64,000 nt of DNA from Pectobacterium polonicum. Its GTDB lineage: Bacteria > Pseudomonadota > Gammaproteobacteria > Enterobacterales > Enterobacteriaceae. Each line of letters starts with the position of its first letter. Within the stretch, counting starts at the first letter, position 1. The notes beneath the pieces are model-generated. The model searched no databases, was not told the DNA's origin, and worked only from the letters and a program-made list of their open reading frames with translations. The stretch lies in NCBI RefSeq assembly GCF_005497185.1, contig NZ_RJTN01000008.1, forward strand, positions 1 to 64,000, given 5' to 3'. The translations under genes and the position numbers were made by a program. Of this stretch, positions 8,493-19,152 are shown piece after piece.

Positions 8493-9275
8493 ATGTTGGC
8501 ACTCAATCGTATCGCTACCTTGTTGCTGCTGGTTTCCGGCCTCGCGACGGCGGCGCAACTGACGGTGAAATCCCCTCAAGAGACGATTGCTGTCGTTAAA
8601 CTGGACGATGGTACGCGGCTTGACAAATTTTATGAACAGGTGTCCTGGCCACAGAACATCAACTGGAAAACGGCATTTATTTCTGATTTCGCGACGACGC
8701 AGAAGATACGAGCGCAGGGCGATGTCTTGCTGCAAAAGCTGGCAGAGCTGGAAACACGCTGGCGCAACTCGGGCGATGGCGATCTGGCGATCTCAGCCTG
8801 GCTGCTGAGAAAGTCCATCAGTCCGATCAATGTTGCGGGGCGTATCCGTACCGATCTGGACCCTGACCGTGTACGTGTCTATATCCAGAATAACCGCCCT
8901 TTGGTAGGGGAATATGCGCTGTATGTGGCGCCTCATGATGACAGCGTGTCTCTGATTGGTCTGGTGAATACCTCTGCTGATGTTGGAGAGTTGGAAACAT
9001 CGGGGAAAGTGGCGCTGCGTGCCGGGTGGTCGGTTGAAAATTATCTCTCTGGACGTCGGTCTCTTGCGGGGGCTGATAACAGTTACGGCTATCTGATTGG
9101 GGGAAATGGCACGTGGCGTAAAGTACCGCTGGCGCTGTGGAATCGTCAGCATATTGAACCTGCTGCGGGCGAAACGATCTTTATCGGCTTCGATCCTTCT
9201 GTTTTACCTCAGGATATGTCATCACTTAACGATCAGCTTGCTGACTATCTGGCTAACCGGACCCCACTCGAATGA
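8493..9275 (+). CDS. yjbG: YjbG family periplasmic protein (GfcC-like)
   Basis: This 260-aa protein has a signal peptide (MLALNRIATLLLLVSGLATA). GfcC/YjbG family members are periplasmic beta-grasp proteins in group-4-capsule-type and Yjb exopolysaccharide operons. Visible family text includes KLDDGTRLDKFYEQVSWP and WLLRKSISPINVAGRI, and the C-terminal half includes GNGTWRKVPLALWNRQH. The last codons overlap the yjbH start (ATGA), so translation is coupled. Its biochemical activity is unknown. Confidence 0.87.
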   Translation: MLALNRIATLLLLVSGLATAAQLTVKSPQETIAVVKLDDGTRLDKFYEQVSWPQNINWKTAFISDFATTQKIRAQGDVLLQKLAELETRWRNSGDGDLAISAWLLRKSISPINVAGRIRTDLDPDRVRVYIQNNRPLVGEYALYVAPHDDSVSLIGLVNTSADVGELETSGKVALRAGWSVENYLSGRRSLAGADNSYGYLIGGNGTWRKVPLALWNRQHIEPAAGETIFIGFDPSVLPQDMSSLNDQLADYLANRTPLE

Positions 9276-11395
9276 CCAAGAACAGAAACGTTAAATTAAG
9301 CTGTCTGTCGTTGGCGATTGGCGGCATCTTGAGTGCACAGACAATGGCGGCGGAGACAGAAAGCAGCCGTGCTGTAACCAATCAGAATACGCGTTTTCAG
9401 CCTGTGGGGGTATCACAGACTGATTTTGGCGGTACGGGGTTGTTGCAGATGCCGACGGCGCGTATGGCGGAAACGGGCGAGTTTAGCCTCAATTACCGTG
9501 ACAATGAGGAATACCGACGCTATTCCCTATCCCTCCAGCTCTTTGACTGGCTGGAAACGACGGTGCGTTATACCGATACGCGCACGCGGCCATACAGCCA
9601 AAGCACTGCTTTTAGTGGCGATCAGACGCAAAAAGATAAAGGCTTTGATATAAAAGCGAGGTTGTGGCAGGAAAGCTACTGGCTGCCAGATGTGTCGCTG
9701 GGGTTGCGTGATATTGCGGGAACGGGGCTGTTTGATAGCGAATATTTGGTAGCGAGTAAGCGTTTCGGTCCGTTTGATTTCACCCTAGGTATGGGGTGGG
9801 GCAATATGGCTGAGAGCGGCAATATTAAAAACCCGGCATGTTCATTCAAAGCTAGCTTCTGCCAGCGTAGTACTTCTTTTAAAGCCGGTGGGGGACAGTT
9901 TGAATTTGAGAACTTTTTCCACGGTTCGGCCGCGCTGTTTGGTGGGATTGAGTACCAGACGCCGTGGGACCCGTTGCGTTTAAAGCTTGAATATGATGGC
10001 AATGACTATAGCCGTGAATTTGCTGGTGCTATTAAGCAGGATTCCCCCTTTAATATCGGTGCGGTCTACCGTATTGGTGACGCGTTGGATACCACGCTGT
10101 CATGGCAGCGCGGCAATACTCTGATGTGGGGTTTTACCCTACGTACCAACTTTAACAGCCTGAAGCCGAACTACTTAGACGATGCGCCACCGGTCTACGC
10201 GCCGGTGAAGGATGGTAAAGGCACCAACTGGCAGCTCGTTTCGAAGGAGCTGAATGATAAGGCCGGATATAAAGACGCTGATATCTACGCGGATCAAAAA
10301 CAGGTCACCATTGTTGCTGAGCAAACAAAGTATCGTGACAGCGAAGAAGCAACACAGCGCGCCGCTACGGTATTGGCAAACCATGTTCCGGGCGGTGTTG
10401 ATGAATATCACATTGTCCAGCGTAGCCAGCGTTTACCGATTGCCAGCACGGAAGTGGATGCCAAAGCCTTTAGTCAGGTGCAATTATCAGCCGTTCCGCT
10501 GGGTCAACCGGAACCTGAAACACATCGTAAAGAGCCGGTATCCGACGTGCGTGGTCAACAGGTGCTGTTTGCAGAACCCGATCGCCTGACGTATTCATTA
10601 GATCCCTCATTGGTGCAGTCTTTTGGTGGTCCTGAATCCTTCTACATGTACCAGATTGCGCTAAAAGGTAACGCTGACTACCGCCTGAGCGATCACTGGA
10701 GCGTGGGGGGAACCGCAACGCTGAATCTGGTGAATAATTATGACAAGTTCAATTTTAAAGCACCACCGGCTGATGGGGCTGCGCTGCCGCGCGTCAGAAC
10801 CTGGGTGCGTGAATATGTCACCTCCTCGGATCTGTTGTTGACCAACCTGCAATTGACCCGCAGGGATAATCCAGCGCAGGACTGGTATACCCAGGTTTAC
10901 GGCGGCTATCTGGAAATGATGTATGCGGGTGTCGGATCTGAAGTGCTGTATCGTCCGTTTGGTAAAAGCTGGGCGCTGGGGCTGGACGTCAACTATGCCA
11001 AACAGCGTGACTGGAACGATATCATGAGAATGGCCGATTACGATGTGGTAACCGGTCATCTGACGGCGTACTGGGAACTGCCGTTTGTGGAAGGTGCAGT
11101 CGCGAAGGTGAGCGTAGGTCGTTATCTGGCTGGAGACAAAGGGGTAACCCTCGATCTGTCTCGCCGCTTTGACAGTGGAATTATTGCCGGTGCTTTTGCG
11201 ACCAAGACCAACGTCAGCGCGGCGGAATATGGTGAAGGGAGCTTTACCAAAGGCTTCTATGTCTCGATACCGTTTGACCTGCTGTTCACCGAACCAACGG
11301 TGAAACGTGGCGCTGTTGGTTGGGTACCGCTAACGCGCGATGGTGGTCAGATGCTTCAGCGTCGCAGCCCGTTGTATGACGTTACCGCTCACTAA
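9272..11395 (+). CDS. yjbH: YjbH family outer-membrane beta-barrel protein
   Basis: This 707-aa protein has a signal peptide (about residues 1-27, ending TMAAE). GfcD/YjbH proteins (DUF940) are predicted double-barrel outer-membrane proteins for polysaccharide secretion. Aromatic, alternating segments fill the sequence. The GGTGLLQMPTARMAETGEFSL start of the mature part (~52-72) and the C-terminal FYVSIPFDLLF are typical. E. coli YjbH has 698 aa, so this is full length. It is the last gene of the operon, with an intrinsic terminator 27 bases later. Confidence 0.88.
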   Translation: MTKNRNVKLSCLSLAIGGILSAQTMAAETESSRAVTNQNTRFQPVGVSQTDFGGTGLLQMPTARMAETGEFSLNYRDNEEYRRYSLSLQLFDWLETTVRYTDTRTRPYSQSTAFSGDQTQKDKGFDIKARLWQESYWLPDVSLGLRDIAGTGLFDSEYLVASKRFGPFDFTLGMGWGNMAESGNIKNPACSFKASFCQRSTSFKAGGGQFEFENFFHGSAALFGGIEYQTPWDPLRLKLEYDGNDYSREFAGAIKQDSPFNIGAVYRIGDALDTTLSWQRGNTLMWGFTLRTNFNSLKPNYLDDAPPVYAPVKDGKGTNWQLVSKELNDKAGYKDADIYADQKQVTIVAEQTKYRDSEEATQRAATVLANHVPGGVDEYHIVQRSQRLPIASTEVDAKAFSQVQLSAVPLGQPEPETHRKEPVSDVRGQQVLFAEPDRLTYSLDPSLVQSFGGPESFYMYQIALKGNADYRLSDHWSVGGTATLNLVNNYDKFNFKAPPADGAALPRVRTWVREYVTSSDLLLTNLQLTRRDNPAQDWYTQVYGGYLEMMYAGVGSEVLYRPFGKSWALGLDVNYAKQRDWNDIMRMADYDVVTGHLTAYWELPFVEGAVAKVSVGRYLAGDKGVTLDLSRRFDSGIIAGAFATKTNVSAAEYGEGSFTKGFYVSIPFDLLFTEPTVKRGAVGWVPLTRDGGQMLQRRSPLYDVTAH

Positions 11396-11422
11396 CCGTT
11401 CTTAGTTCGTTTAGGGTGAATC

Positions 11423-11458
11423 AAGCCCGTCATGGTGAATGCCATGGCGGGCTTTTTT
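11423..11458 (+). terminator. Intrinsic terminator after yjbH
   Basis: AAGCCCGTCATGG and CCATGGCGGGCTT arms (one G-T pair) are followed by TTTT, ending the yjbEFGH transcript. Confidence 0.9.
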
Positions 11459-11785
11459 GTGCGCGTTTGCTTTACAGATCAGTATTGCCATCTAATAACC
11501 AATGTAAACTATTTCATTTGGTCATTGTTTGTATCCTAATCACCAGAAAGCTAATGTTGTGCTTCTGGGGGGGTATTCCGAAGTCGCTTGTAATTTAGCG
11601 ACTTAATAGCGAATGTCGCGACAGACTGGGCACTTTTTAAGAAAAAGTGTGTCCTGTGAGTAATGATTGAAATAGTTACGTCATGGAAGATTCATATTGC
11701 GAAACCTATTATCTCCTGCCGCGATGGTGAAATAAAAATATAGCCATAGACCTTCATGGTAGTGCTGACAGGAGAATGCAATCCG
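11459..11785. other. Gap with a row of small palindromes upstream of the chorismate mutase
   Basis: No gene is supported here. AAGTCGC...GCGACTT at 11581-11604, TGTCGCGACA at 11615-11624 and CACTTTTT-AAG-AAAAAGTG at 11631-11649 lie in series. They may be decayed terminators or binding sites. The promoter of the following two-gene operon should be in the last ~130 bases. Confidence 0.45.
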
Positions 11786-12343
11786 ATGAATTTGCCTATT
11801 TCCGCTGTTATCTCGTTAGTGATGAGCTCTGTTTGGTGTGTTCCTCTGTATGCCGTAACGCAGGACAATCCTCTTGGTATCTATCAGTTGATTCAGGAGA
11901 GGATGGTGCTCATGAAAGATGTTGCGGGGTATAAGGCTCGTCAACATCTACCCGTTGAGGATCTGAAGCAAGAGGAACGTATTTTGAGTAAGGTACAGGA
12001 GCAATCTGTTGCCGTTGGTTTATTCCCTCAGAGTACACAGCTGTTTTTTACTTCATTAATGAATGCCAGCAAAGCCATTCAGTATCGCTACATGGCGGAC
12101 TGGCTTGCGACACCGGAGAACGGCTGGACGCCCCTTTCGTTGAACGACACGATCAGACCCACGTTACTCACGATTGACGACCAACTCTTGGTCAGCATTA
12201 AACGTTACCTCGCGGATGGCGGGCATTTTGCGCCTCAGCAAGAGGACGCTTTTCTTTCTTCTATTAATGTTGAGCATCTGTCACAGAACGACAAACGCCA
12301 GATTTATGCGGCATTGAGTCAAATTGAACCAGACGGCAAGTAG
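11786..12343 (+). CDS. aroQ: Periplasmic chorismate mutase, AroQ gamma class
   Basis: It converts chorismate to prephenate. The start at 11786 (MNLPISAVISLVM) gives 185 aa with a cleavable signal peptide of about 23 residues (ending PLYA), so it is exported. The gamma-class fingerprint is clear: QERMVLMKDVAGYKARQHLPVEDL (residues 37-60, including catalytic-type Arg39 and Lys50) and FFTSLMNASKAIQYRYMADW (87-106). GGAG lies 11 bases before the ATG. The S53 peptidase gene starts 19 bases after the stop. In plant-associated bacteria and parasites, exported chorismate mutases are suspected to act on host chorismate; that role here is inference. Confidence 0.9.
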   Translation: MNLPISAVISLVMSSVWCVPLYAVTQDNPLGIYQLIQERMVLMKDVAGYKARQHLPVEDLKQEERILSKVQEQSVAVGLFPQSTQLFFTSLMNASKAIQYRYMADWLATPENGWTPLSLNDTIRPTLLTIDDQLLVSIKRYLADGGHFAPQQEDAFLSSINVEHLSQNDKRQIYAALSQIEPDGK

Positions 12344-12362
12344 CCGAGTGGGGGAGAAGACG

Positions 12363-13979
12363 ATGACTTATCAATTATTGAAAGGGAGCGAGCGCGGACA
12401 TATCGCTGATGCAGCGTACCGCGAACGCTGTAATATTAATGAAAACGTCAGAGTCATGCTGGTGCTGCGTTTTACTATGCCAGATGATGAATATTACACC
12501 GAATTGCACGATAGTATCGATCCGCAATTTGGTGGGATCAACGCCAACAGGCCGCTGTCGAGAGCCAGTTATGCCAGAAAATTCAGCGCTGATGAGGCCG
12601 ATATAGAACATGTCCGTGCGTTTGCACGCCATTATCGGTTATCTATCGAACGTGAACATCCTGCCAGCCGTACCGTCTTTTTAACGGGGACAGTGGGGCA
12701 GATGGAGCAAGCGTTTCGCGTTAGCTTAGCTCGGTACGACCACAAGCAGGGAACATTTCGTGGGAGATCCGGAGGGATTTATCTGCCGGAATATCTACAG
12801 GGCGTCGTGATTGCCGTACTCGGTCTTGATGACCGTCTGGCAACGAATTGCTGCCTGCATGTGAATGAGGCGTTCTCTACTGTGGCAAAACGTCCGTCAG
12901 GTTACACGCCGCTAGAGCTGGCAGAGCATTATCATTTTCCAGAACATGACGGGGCAGGGCAGTGTATCGGCATTATTGAACTGGGTGGCGGATATCACTT
13001 ACCGCAGTTGAATCACTATTTTAAACGCATGGGCGTTAACCCACCGCAGATTGTCGATGTTTGTGTTGGTGGCGCTGCGAATGCCCTTACATCGTCAGAT
13101 GGCGGCAAAGAAGTGAACCCCATTGATATTGAAGTACAGATGGATATCGAAATTGCGGGTACGCTGGCACCAGCTGCTAAAATCGTGGTGTACTTTGCCC
13201 CGAACACCGATGCAGGGTTTTTAGAAGCGATCAATGCCGCGATCCATGATGAGAGAAATGCACCGTCGGTGATTTCGATTAGCTGGGGTGGCAGCGAGTC
13301 GAAATGGACGGCACAAGCATTACAGGTGTTTAATCAGGCTTTTCAAACGGCGGCGGCATTAGGCATTACGGTGTGCGTAGCTTCTGGCGATCAAGGCGCG
13401 AGTGATGGTGAACCGCATGGCGTGCATGTGAATTTTCCTGCTTCCAGCCCCTATGTTTTAGCCTGTGGTGGTACGCGATTGCAAAAAATGCAGGAGGAAA
13501 TCGCGTGGCACAGCCGAGATGGTAGTGCGACAGGCGGTGGCGTTAGTCAGTACTTCACATTACCCAGTTGGCAGTTAGGACTGTCTCTGGTCGATAAATA
13601 TGGTGGGCAGCATGCCCTACAATACCGTGGTGTTCCCGATGTCAGCGGCAATGCCGATCCCGAAACGGGCTATCTGGTTGAAGTCAACGGACAGGAAGGT
13701 GTGGTTGGCGGAACCAGTGCGGTTGCGCCGCTGTGGGCTGGTTTACTCGCGCGTATGCTCGCGTTGACCGAGTCGGTATCGCTATTTATTCCCCCGTTGC
13801 TTTATCGCAACCGTAATAGCTGCAAGGATATCGTGCGGGGGAATAATGGGGCATTTGTCGCTTCTGAAGGGTGGGATGCCTGTACCGGGCTGGGGTCGCC
13901 AGATGGCGTGAAGTTGCTGAGGCTGTTGAAGCGGCTCGTCAGACTCAATGGTGCGCGGGAGGCTGATGATGGGCGGTGA
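12363..13979 (+). CDS. S53 family serine-carboxyl peptidase (sedolisin/kumamolisin-like) with prodomain
   Basis: This 538-aa protein belongs to a peptidase family that is usually acid-active and self-processing. The start at 12363 follows a strong GGGGAGA. An activation prodomain (VMLVLRFTMP, LTGTVGQMEQAFRVSL) fills about residues 1-165, and the catalytic domain runs from ~178 to 530. The Ser of GGTSAVAP (Ser452), the E-x3-D pair in IEVQMDIEIAG (Glu257, Asp261) and the oxyanion Asp in SGDQGASDG (Asp343) are all present. A C-terminal calcium-site pattern (KDIVRGNNG ... EGWDACTGLGSPDG) is also visible. No signal peptide is seen, so export would need another route. It probably shares a transcript with the chorismate mutase. 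Confidence 0.92.
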   Translation: MTYQLLKGSERGHIADAAYRERCNINENVRVMLVLRFTMPDDEYYTELHDSIDPQFGGINANRPLSRASYARKFSADEADIEHVRAFARHYRLSIEREHPASRTVFLTGTVGQMEQAFRVSLARYDHKQGTFRGRSGGIYLPEYLQGVVIAVLGLDDRLATNCCLHVNEAFSTVAKRPSGYTPLELAEHYHFPEHDGAGQCIGIIELGGGYHLPQLNHYFKRMGVNPPQIVDVCVGGAANALTSSDGGKEVNPIDIEVQMDIEIAGTLAPAAKIVVYFAPNTDAGFLEAINAAIHDERNAPSVISISWGGSESKWTAQALQVFNQAFQTAAALGITVCVASGDQGASDGEPHGVHVNFPASSPYVLACGGTRLQKMQEEIAWHSRDGSATGGGVSQYFTLPSWQLGLSLVDKYGGQHALQYRGVPDVSGNADPETGYLVEVNGQEGVVGGTSAVAPLWAGLLARMLALTESVSLFIPPLLYRNRNSCKDIVRGNNGAFVASEGWDACTGLGSPDGVKLLRLLKRLVRLNGAREADDGR

Positions 13980-14111
13980 ATCTGCATTTCAGGGAACATG
14001 GGGGCAGGAGACAAATCATGGTCAGGTGAGGCGATTATCGGTGATGTTCATCACAGATTGCCCGACCGTGGTTTGAGTCTACCGCAGTTAGCGGATATAA
14101 CCCGATGATAA

Positions 14112-14143
14112 GGACGTGATCGGGCTAAGGCTTGAGCGAAACC
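14112..14143 (+). promoter_or_regulatory. RAT site (BglG/LicT-type antiterminator RNA hairpin)
   Basis: The RNA can fold as GG-CC, an A|AAA internal loop, CGT-GCG, a GAT|A internal loop, and a CGGGC-GCTTG stem around a UAAG tetraloop. This matches the architecture of ribonucleic antiterminators bound by BglG/LicT. Its last AAACC overlaps the first arm of the terminator at 14140, so the two structures are mutually exclusive. It lies about 150 bases before a 6-phospho-beta-glucosidase gene. Confidence rests on fold and context; the primary sequence diverges from the consensus. Confidence 0.75.
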
Positions 14144-14190
14144 TGATACGACACATGTTGTGTAAACATGTTCGTATCAGGTTTTTTTTT
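14140..14190 (+). terminator. Leader terminator controlled by the RAT
   Basis: AACCTGATACG and CGTATCAGGTT form an 11-pair stem, extended by CACATG/CATGTT, followed by nine T. It stands between the promoter and the glucosidase start and would stop transcription unless the overlapping RAT is stabilised by an antiterminator. Confidence 0.92.
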
Positions 14191-14233
14191 ACCTAAATCC
14201 AGTTCGGTCGCGCGCCACCCGTAACATCAGTAA

Positions 14234-15715
<1,482 letters not shown>

Positions 15716-15766
15716 ATGATAAAAAAATATGCCTCGGTAATACCATGGTCGAGGTGCTAAACGGCA

Positions 15767-15788
15767 GGGGAGGCCTACGAGCCTTCCC
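15767..15788 (+). other. Intercistronic hairpin between glucosidase and antiterminator genes
   Basis: GGGGAGGC and GCCTTCCC form an eight-pair stem with a six-base loop (CTACGA). There is no T run, so it may adjust mRNA stability or translation of the antiterminator instead of ending transcription. Confidence 0.5.
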
Positions 15789-15810
15789 GTCAGACAGGAC
15801 GGCTGGTGCG

Positions 15811-16647
15811 ATGATCATTGAAAAAATACTGAGCAATAACGCCGTGCTGGTGCTGGCAGATGATCGACGTGAAATTGTGGCGATTGGCAAAGGTGTCGGC
15901 TTTGGTAAAAAGGTCGGTGACCCTATCGATCCGCAGCGCATTGAAAGTCAGTTTGTGAAGAAAAGCGACGGCATGGCGGATGTGCTGTCACAGCTGCTGG
16001 CGGACATTCCTCCTGACTGTCTGACGGTAACGCAGCAGATTATTACGCTGGCGCAAAAAACGCTGCGGCTTGATGTGCAGGACACGCTGTTTCTGGCATT
16101 AAGTGACCACATCAACTTCGCTATTCAGCGCTATAAGAAAGGGCAGACGATAAAAAATCTGATGTTGTGGGATATTCGCCAGTTCTATCGCGGTGAATTT
16201 GCCGTTGGGCTGGAGGCTTTGGAGCTGATTCGCGCCAGGCTGGATATCGATTTGCCGGAGGATGAAGCGGGGTTTATTGCGCTGCATCTGGCGAATGCGG
16301 CGAATAACAGCGATATGCAGAGTACGATGCAAAGTGCGGGTATCATTAAAGATATTTTGACCATCCTAAAGTACGATCTGCATATCACTTTTGATGAACA
16401 TTCCCTTAATTATCAGCGTTTGGTTACGCACCTTAAGTTCTTCGCTTTGCGTTTATTAAATCGGGAAACGGTAAGCCACGGCGACGACTCTATCTATCAA
16501 GGGATTACCGAGCTGATGCCGCGAGCCTATGCCTGCGCGATGAAAGTGCATGACTATGTGGAAAAGAATTATGCCTGCCAACTGACTACCGATGAAATCA
16601 TGTTTCTGACTATTCATATCAACCGGTTACATCCCTCCTCATCTTAA
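15811..16647 (+). CDS. BglG/LicT family transcription antiterminator
   Basis: This protein binds RAT RNA and prevents termination when its PRD domains are suitably phosphorylated by the PTS. The start at 15811 (MIIEKILSNNAVLVLADD) gives 278 aa, the family length. The N-terminal ~60 residues form the RNA-binding CAT domain (IGKGVGFGKKVGD), followed by PRD1 (ALSDHINFAIQR, with a conserved His) and PRD2 (VTHLKFFALRL, ending FLTIHINRL). It lies 95 bases after the glucosidase gene and presumably acts on the RAT at 14112. Since no EII gene is next to it, its PTS partner must be elsewhere. Confidence 0.92.
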   Translation: MIIEKILSNNAVLVLADDRREIVAIGKGVGFGKKVGDPIDPQRIESQFVKKSDGMADVLSQLLADIPPDCLTVTQQIITLAQKTLRLDVQDTLFLALSDHINFAIQRYKKGQTIKNLMLWDIRQFYRGEFAVGLEALELIRARLDIDLPEDEAGFIALHLANAANNSDMQSTMQSAGIIKDILTILKYDLHITFDEHSLNYQRLVTHLKFFALRLLNRETVSHGDDSIYQGITELMPRAYACAMKVHDYVEKNYACQLTTDEIMFLTIHINRLHPSSS

Positions 16648-16870
16648 TCACGCAGGTTATTGTGGTAGAGACACCTGCGGAATGAACGGTACAGGCCGAA
16701 CCTCACGGGTAAGACCACCGTGGATTAACATTCGTGTTACTCTGTTTAGCCATTACGACACCCGTTCGTTATGTAATAAAATGAATGTAAAAACTACTCA
16801 CTGTTGCTGACATGCTTTCAGCCATAATGTTCTTTCTCGCTATTAGTTAGTGAACCGCATGGGGGTCGTT

Positions 16871-17932
16871 ATGTCAGCCTCGCTGCCGACGTTTTTGACG
16901 GTAGATGTACGTCGCTCAGGGCTACGCTTTTCTCAGCGTGTCTACATTCCGCGCATTGTCGGTACGACACTGTGTTCTCTCTTTATTTCTTCGGTGCTGA
17001 TTACCAAGCCAACACCGGTGCTATTGTGGGGACTGCTCTTTCTCAATGTTTTTGCCTGGCCTCACCTGGCTTACATGTTATCCCGACGCTCTCGTGACCC
17101 TATGCGGCGCGAGAAACGTAATCTATTGATTGATGTGGTCTTTGGTGGCATCTGGATAGGGTTTATGGGCGTAAACCTTTTGCCCAGCGCACTGATTGTT
17201 GCAATGGTTGGAATGAACGGCACGGCTGGCGGTGGTATCAAGCTGTTTGTTCAGGGCATTGTATTACAGTGTGTCACCAGCATGCTGGTTCTTGCGCTAT
17301 TTGCCGTACCTGTCTCGCTGGAGACTACGCCGATACAGCTTTATGCCTGTCTGCCTATGTTGCTGATCTACCCAATTTCTCTGGGCTATGTGACCTACAC
17401 TACCGCGTTGAAACTGGCGGAACACAAACGTATGCTGATGGAAGTCAGCATCCATGACGGTATGACTAACCTCTATAATCGCCACCATTGGGAACACCTG
17501 CTGAAACATGAGTATGACATTTGTCAGCGTTATAAGCGGACGGCGACGTTGATTCTGTTCGATATCGATCATTTTAAAGCGTTTAACGATAACTATGGGC
17601 ATAACGTCGGCGATCAGGCGATATTGTTGCTGGCACGTGAATTAACGTCCGGTTTTCGGGAAACGGATGTGATTGGGCGATTCGGTGGGGATGAGTTTGC
17701 CGTTATTTTACCGCAAACCCGAGCAGGGGATGCGCTGGATGCGGTGAATCGTATTCGAGAAAGTCTATCGTTGAAGTTTCTCAACCAGACACCTCAGCTG
17801 GCGGTTTTTGTCAGCGTTGGCATTGCGGAAATTTCGCCGGATATGGGGCAGTACATTGACTGGTTAAAAGCGGCGGATATGGCGCTCTATCGGGCAAAAA
17901 ATAAAGGTCGCCGCCGAACTGAAGTGGCCTGA
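16871..17932 (+). CDS. dgcC: MASE2-GGDEF diguanylate cyclase (DgcC/AdrA-like)
   Basis: It makes cyclic di-GMP from two GTP at the inner membrane. The start at 16871 (MSASLPTFLTV) follows a GGGGG tract; GTG 16850 and ATG 16859 lie in frame but lack ribosome sites. It has 354 aa. The N-terminal ~160 residues are a MASE2 membrane domain with several hydrophobic helices (SGLRFSQRVYIPRIVG, then WPHLAYMLSRRSRDPMRREKRN). The catalytic domain has DGMTNLYNRHHWE, FDIDHFKAFNDNYGH and the intact GGDEF motif in RFGGDEFAVIL. E. coli DgcC/YaiC, which turns on cellulose synthesis, has the same layout. Substrate output here is not shown. Confidence 0.9.
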   Translation: MSASLPTFLTVDVRRSGLRFSQRVYIPRIVGTTLCSLFISSVLITKPTPVLLWGLLFLNVFAWPHLAYMLSRRSRDPMRREKRNLLIDVVFGGIWIGFMGVNLLPSALIVAMVGMNGTAGGGIKLFVQGIVLQCVTSMLVLALFAVPVSLETTPIQLYACLPMLLIYPISLGYVTYTTALKLAEHKRMLMEVSIHDGMTNLYNRHHWEHLLKHEYDICQRYKRTATLILFDIDHFKAFNDNYGHNVGDQAILLLARELTSGFRETDVIGRFGGDEFAVILPQTRAGDALDAVNRIRESLSLKFLNQTPQLAVFVSVGIAEISPDMGQYIDWLKAADMALYRAKNKGRRRTEVA

Positions 17933-17984
17933 ATCCACAAGACCCCTGTCTGATAGGTTTGTGTGCTGACGGCTACTAACAAAG

Positions 17985-18023
17985 AAGCCCTTATCGCCAT
18001 CGAGGCAGTGATAAGGGCTTTTT
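17985..18023. terminator. Bidirectional terminator between convergent genes
   Basis: AAGCCCTTATC and GATAAGGGCTT flank a 14-base loop, with T after the plus-strand stem and A before it. It lies between the cyclase (plus) and the binding-protein gene (minus). Confidence 0.88.
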
Positions 18024-18048
18024 CTATTATAAGAACGCGAATAACCTA

Positions 18049-19152
18049 TTAATGTGGTAATGCTTCTTTTGGATGCAGCCCCAGGTTACCCGGAGACGGC
18101 TCGCCTTTCACCTCGCCGAGATACAGACCGATCTGAGCACGGAACGATTCTACCGCCTCCCGATCGCTCATGAAGTCGGCAAAGGCTTGTGGACTCGTAT
18201 TCTTATATTCCCAGATAGGTTTATAGCCAGCGGGCGGTGCAACGTCAGTACGAACCGACCACATATACCAGACATTGCTCTGCGTCTCTTTATCCAACAG
18301 CCAGCTCAGGTACAGCTTGGCGCTTTCCGGGTGTTTAGCCTGTTTGAAAATGGCTGCACGTTGTGCCCAGGAGACGAACGGATCGCTCTTAGGCAGAACA
18401 AAACGGGAATTGGCATTCTGATCGGGAGCAAGCGCGCCGTCGGTTGAGAATGTCGCCGCAGATTTACCGCTTTCTACATCATCTGCCGGTGCCTGTGTAC
18501 CACGCACGTAAACGGGATTCTGTTCTTTGAACTTCGCAACATATTCCCAGCCGTATTTATCCACGACCTGCTTAAACCAGAACAACACCGCATCGTCATC
18601 GTTCGGGTAGGTCAAGACAATGCTGCCTTTCAGATCGGGACGCAGGTAATCATTGGCTTCTGTCGGCCAGGCATTTTCAGCGATCAGCTTGGTATTGACC
18701 ACATTACTGAATGCATCGACAAATACGCCGGTCCAGGCGCCGTCTTTATCTTTAAATGCTGGATACACTTTGTCCCAGCCAATAGGCTTGTAACTCAGCA
18801 ACACGCCTTCTTTCTTCCAGCGCGGGTAATCTTGCAAGGTTTGTAGCTGTACCACATCTGGCACCAGCGTATTGGTTTCTAACTGGTTATCAATACGAGC
18901 ATCGTGGAATTTACTGTAGTCCACAATGACGTTGAGTTTCATACCTGGAAAGCGTTTTTCAAACGCCTGTTTGATGCCATCCTGCTGACCCGGCGTGTCG
19001 CCGCCTGCGTAGACGGTAACCACACCGCCTTCCCGTAGGGCATTCTGATAAAGCTCGTTAATCGGGCGTTTATCAGCCTCTACTACCGCATAGCTGCTCG
19101 CTGCCGTCGCCATCAGCGCCGTGAATGCGACCACCTGTTTTATATTAAACAT
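18049..19152 (-). CDS. Periplasmic ABC-transporter substrate-binding protein (ferric/type-1 family), orphan
   Basis: This 367-aa protein has a signal peptide (MFNIKQVVAFTALMATAASSYA). The mature part begins near ELYQNALREGGVVTVYAGGDTPGQQDGIKQAFEKRFPGMKLNV, the pattern of family-1 solute-binding proteins close to ferric and spermidine/putrescine binders. A perfect AGGAGG precedes the start. No permease or ATPase gene adjoins it, so it must work with a transporter encoded elsewhere. The ligand cannot be told from the sequence. The upstream region has TGATTATCA/TGATAATCA inverted repeats. Confidence 0.8.
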   Translation of the reverse strand: MFNIKQVVAFTALMATAASSYAVVEADKRPINELYQNALREGGVVTVYAGGDTPGQQDGIKQAFEKRFPGMKLNVIVDYSKFHDARIDNQLETNTLVPDVVQLQTLQDYPRWKKEGVLLSYKPIGWDKVYPAFKDKDGAWTGVFVDAFSNVVNTKLIAENAWPTEANDYLRPDLKGSIVLTYPNDDDAVLFWFKQVVDKYGWEYVAKFKEQNPVYVRGTQAPADDVESGKSAATFSTDGALAPDQNANSRFVLPKSDPFVSWAQRAAIFKQAKHPESAKLYLSWLLDKETQSNVWYMWSVRTDVAPPAGYKPIWEYKNTSPQAFADFMSDREAVESFRAQIGLYLGEVKGEPSPGNLGLHPKEALPH

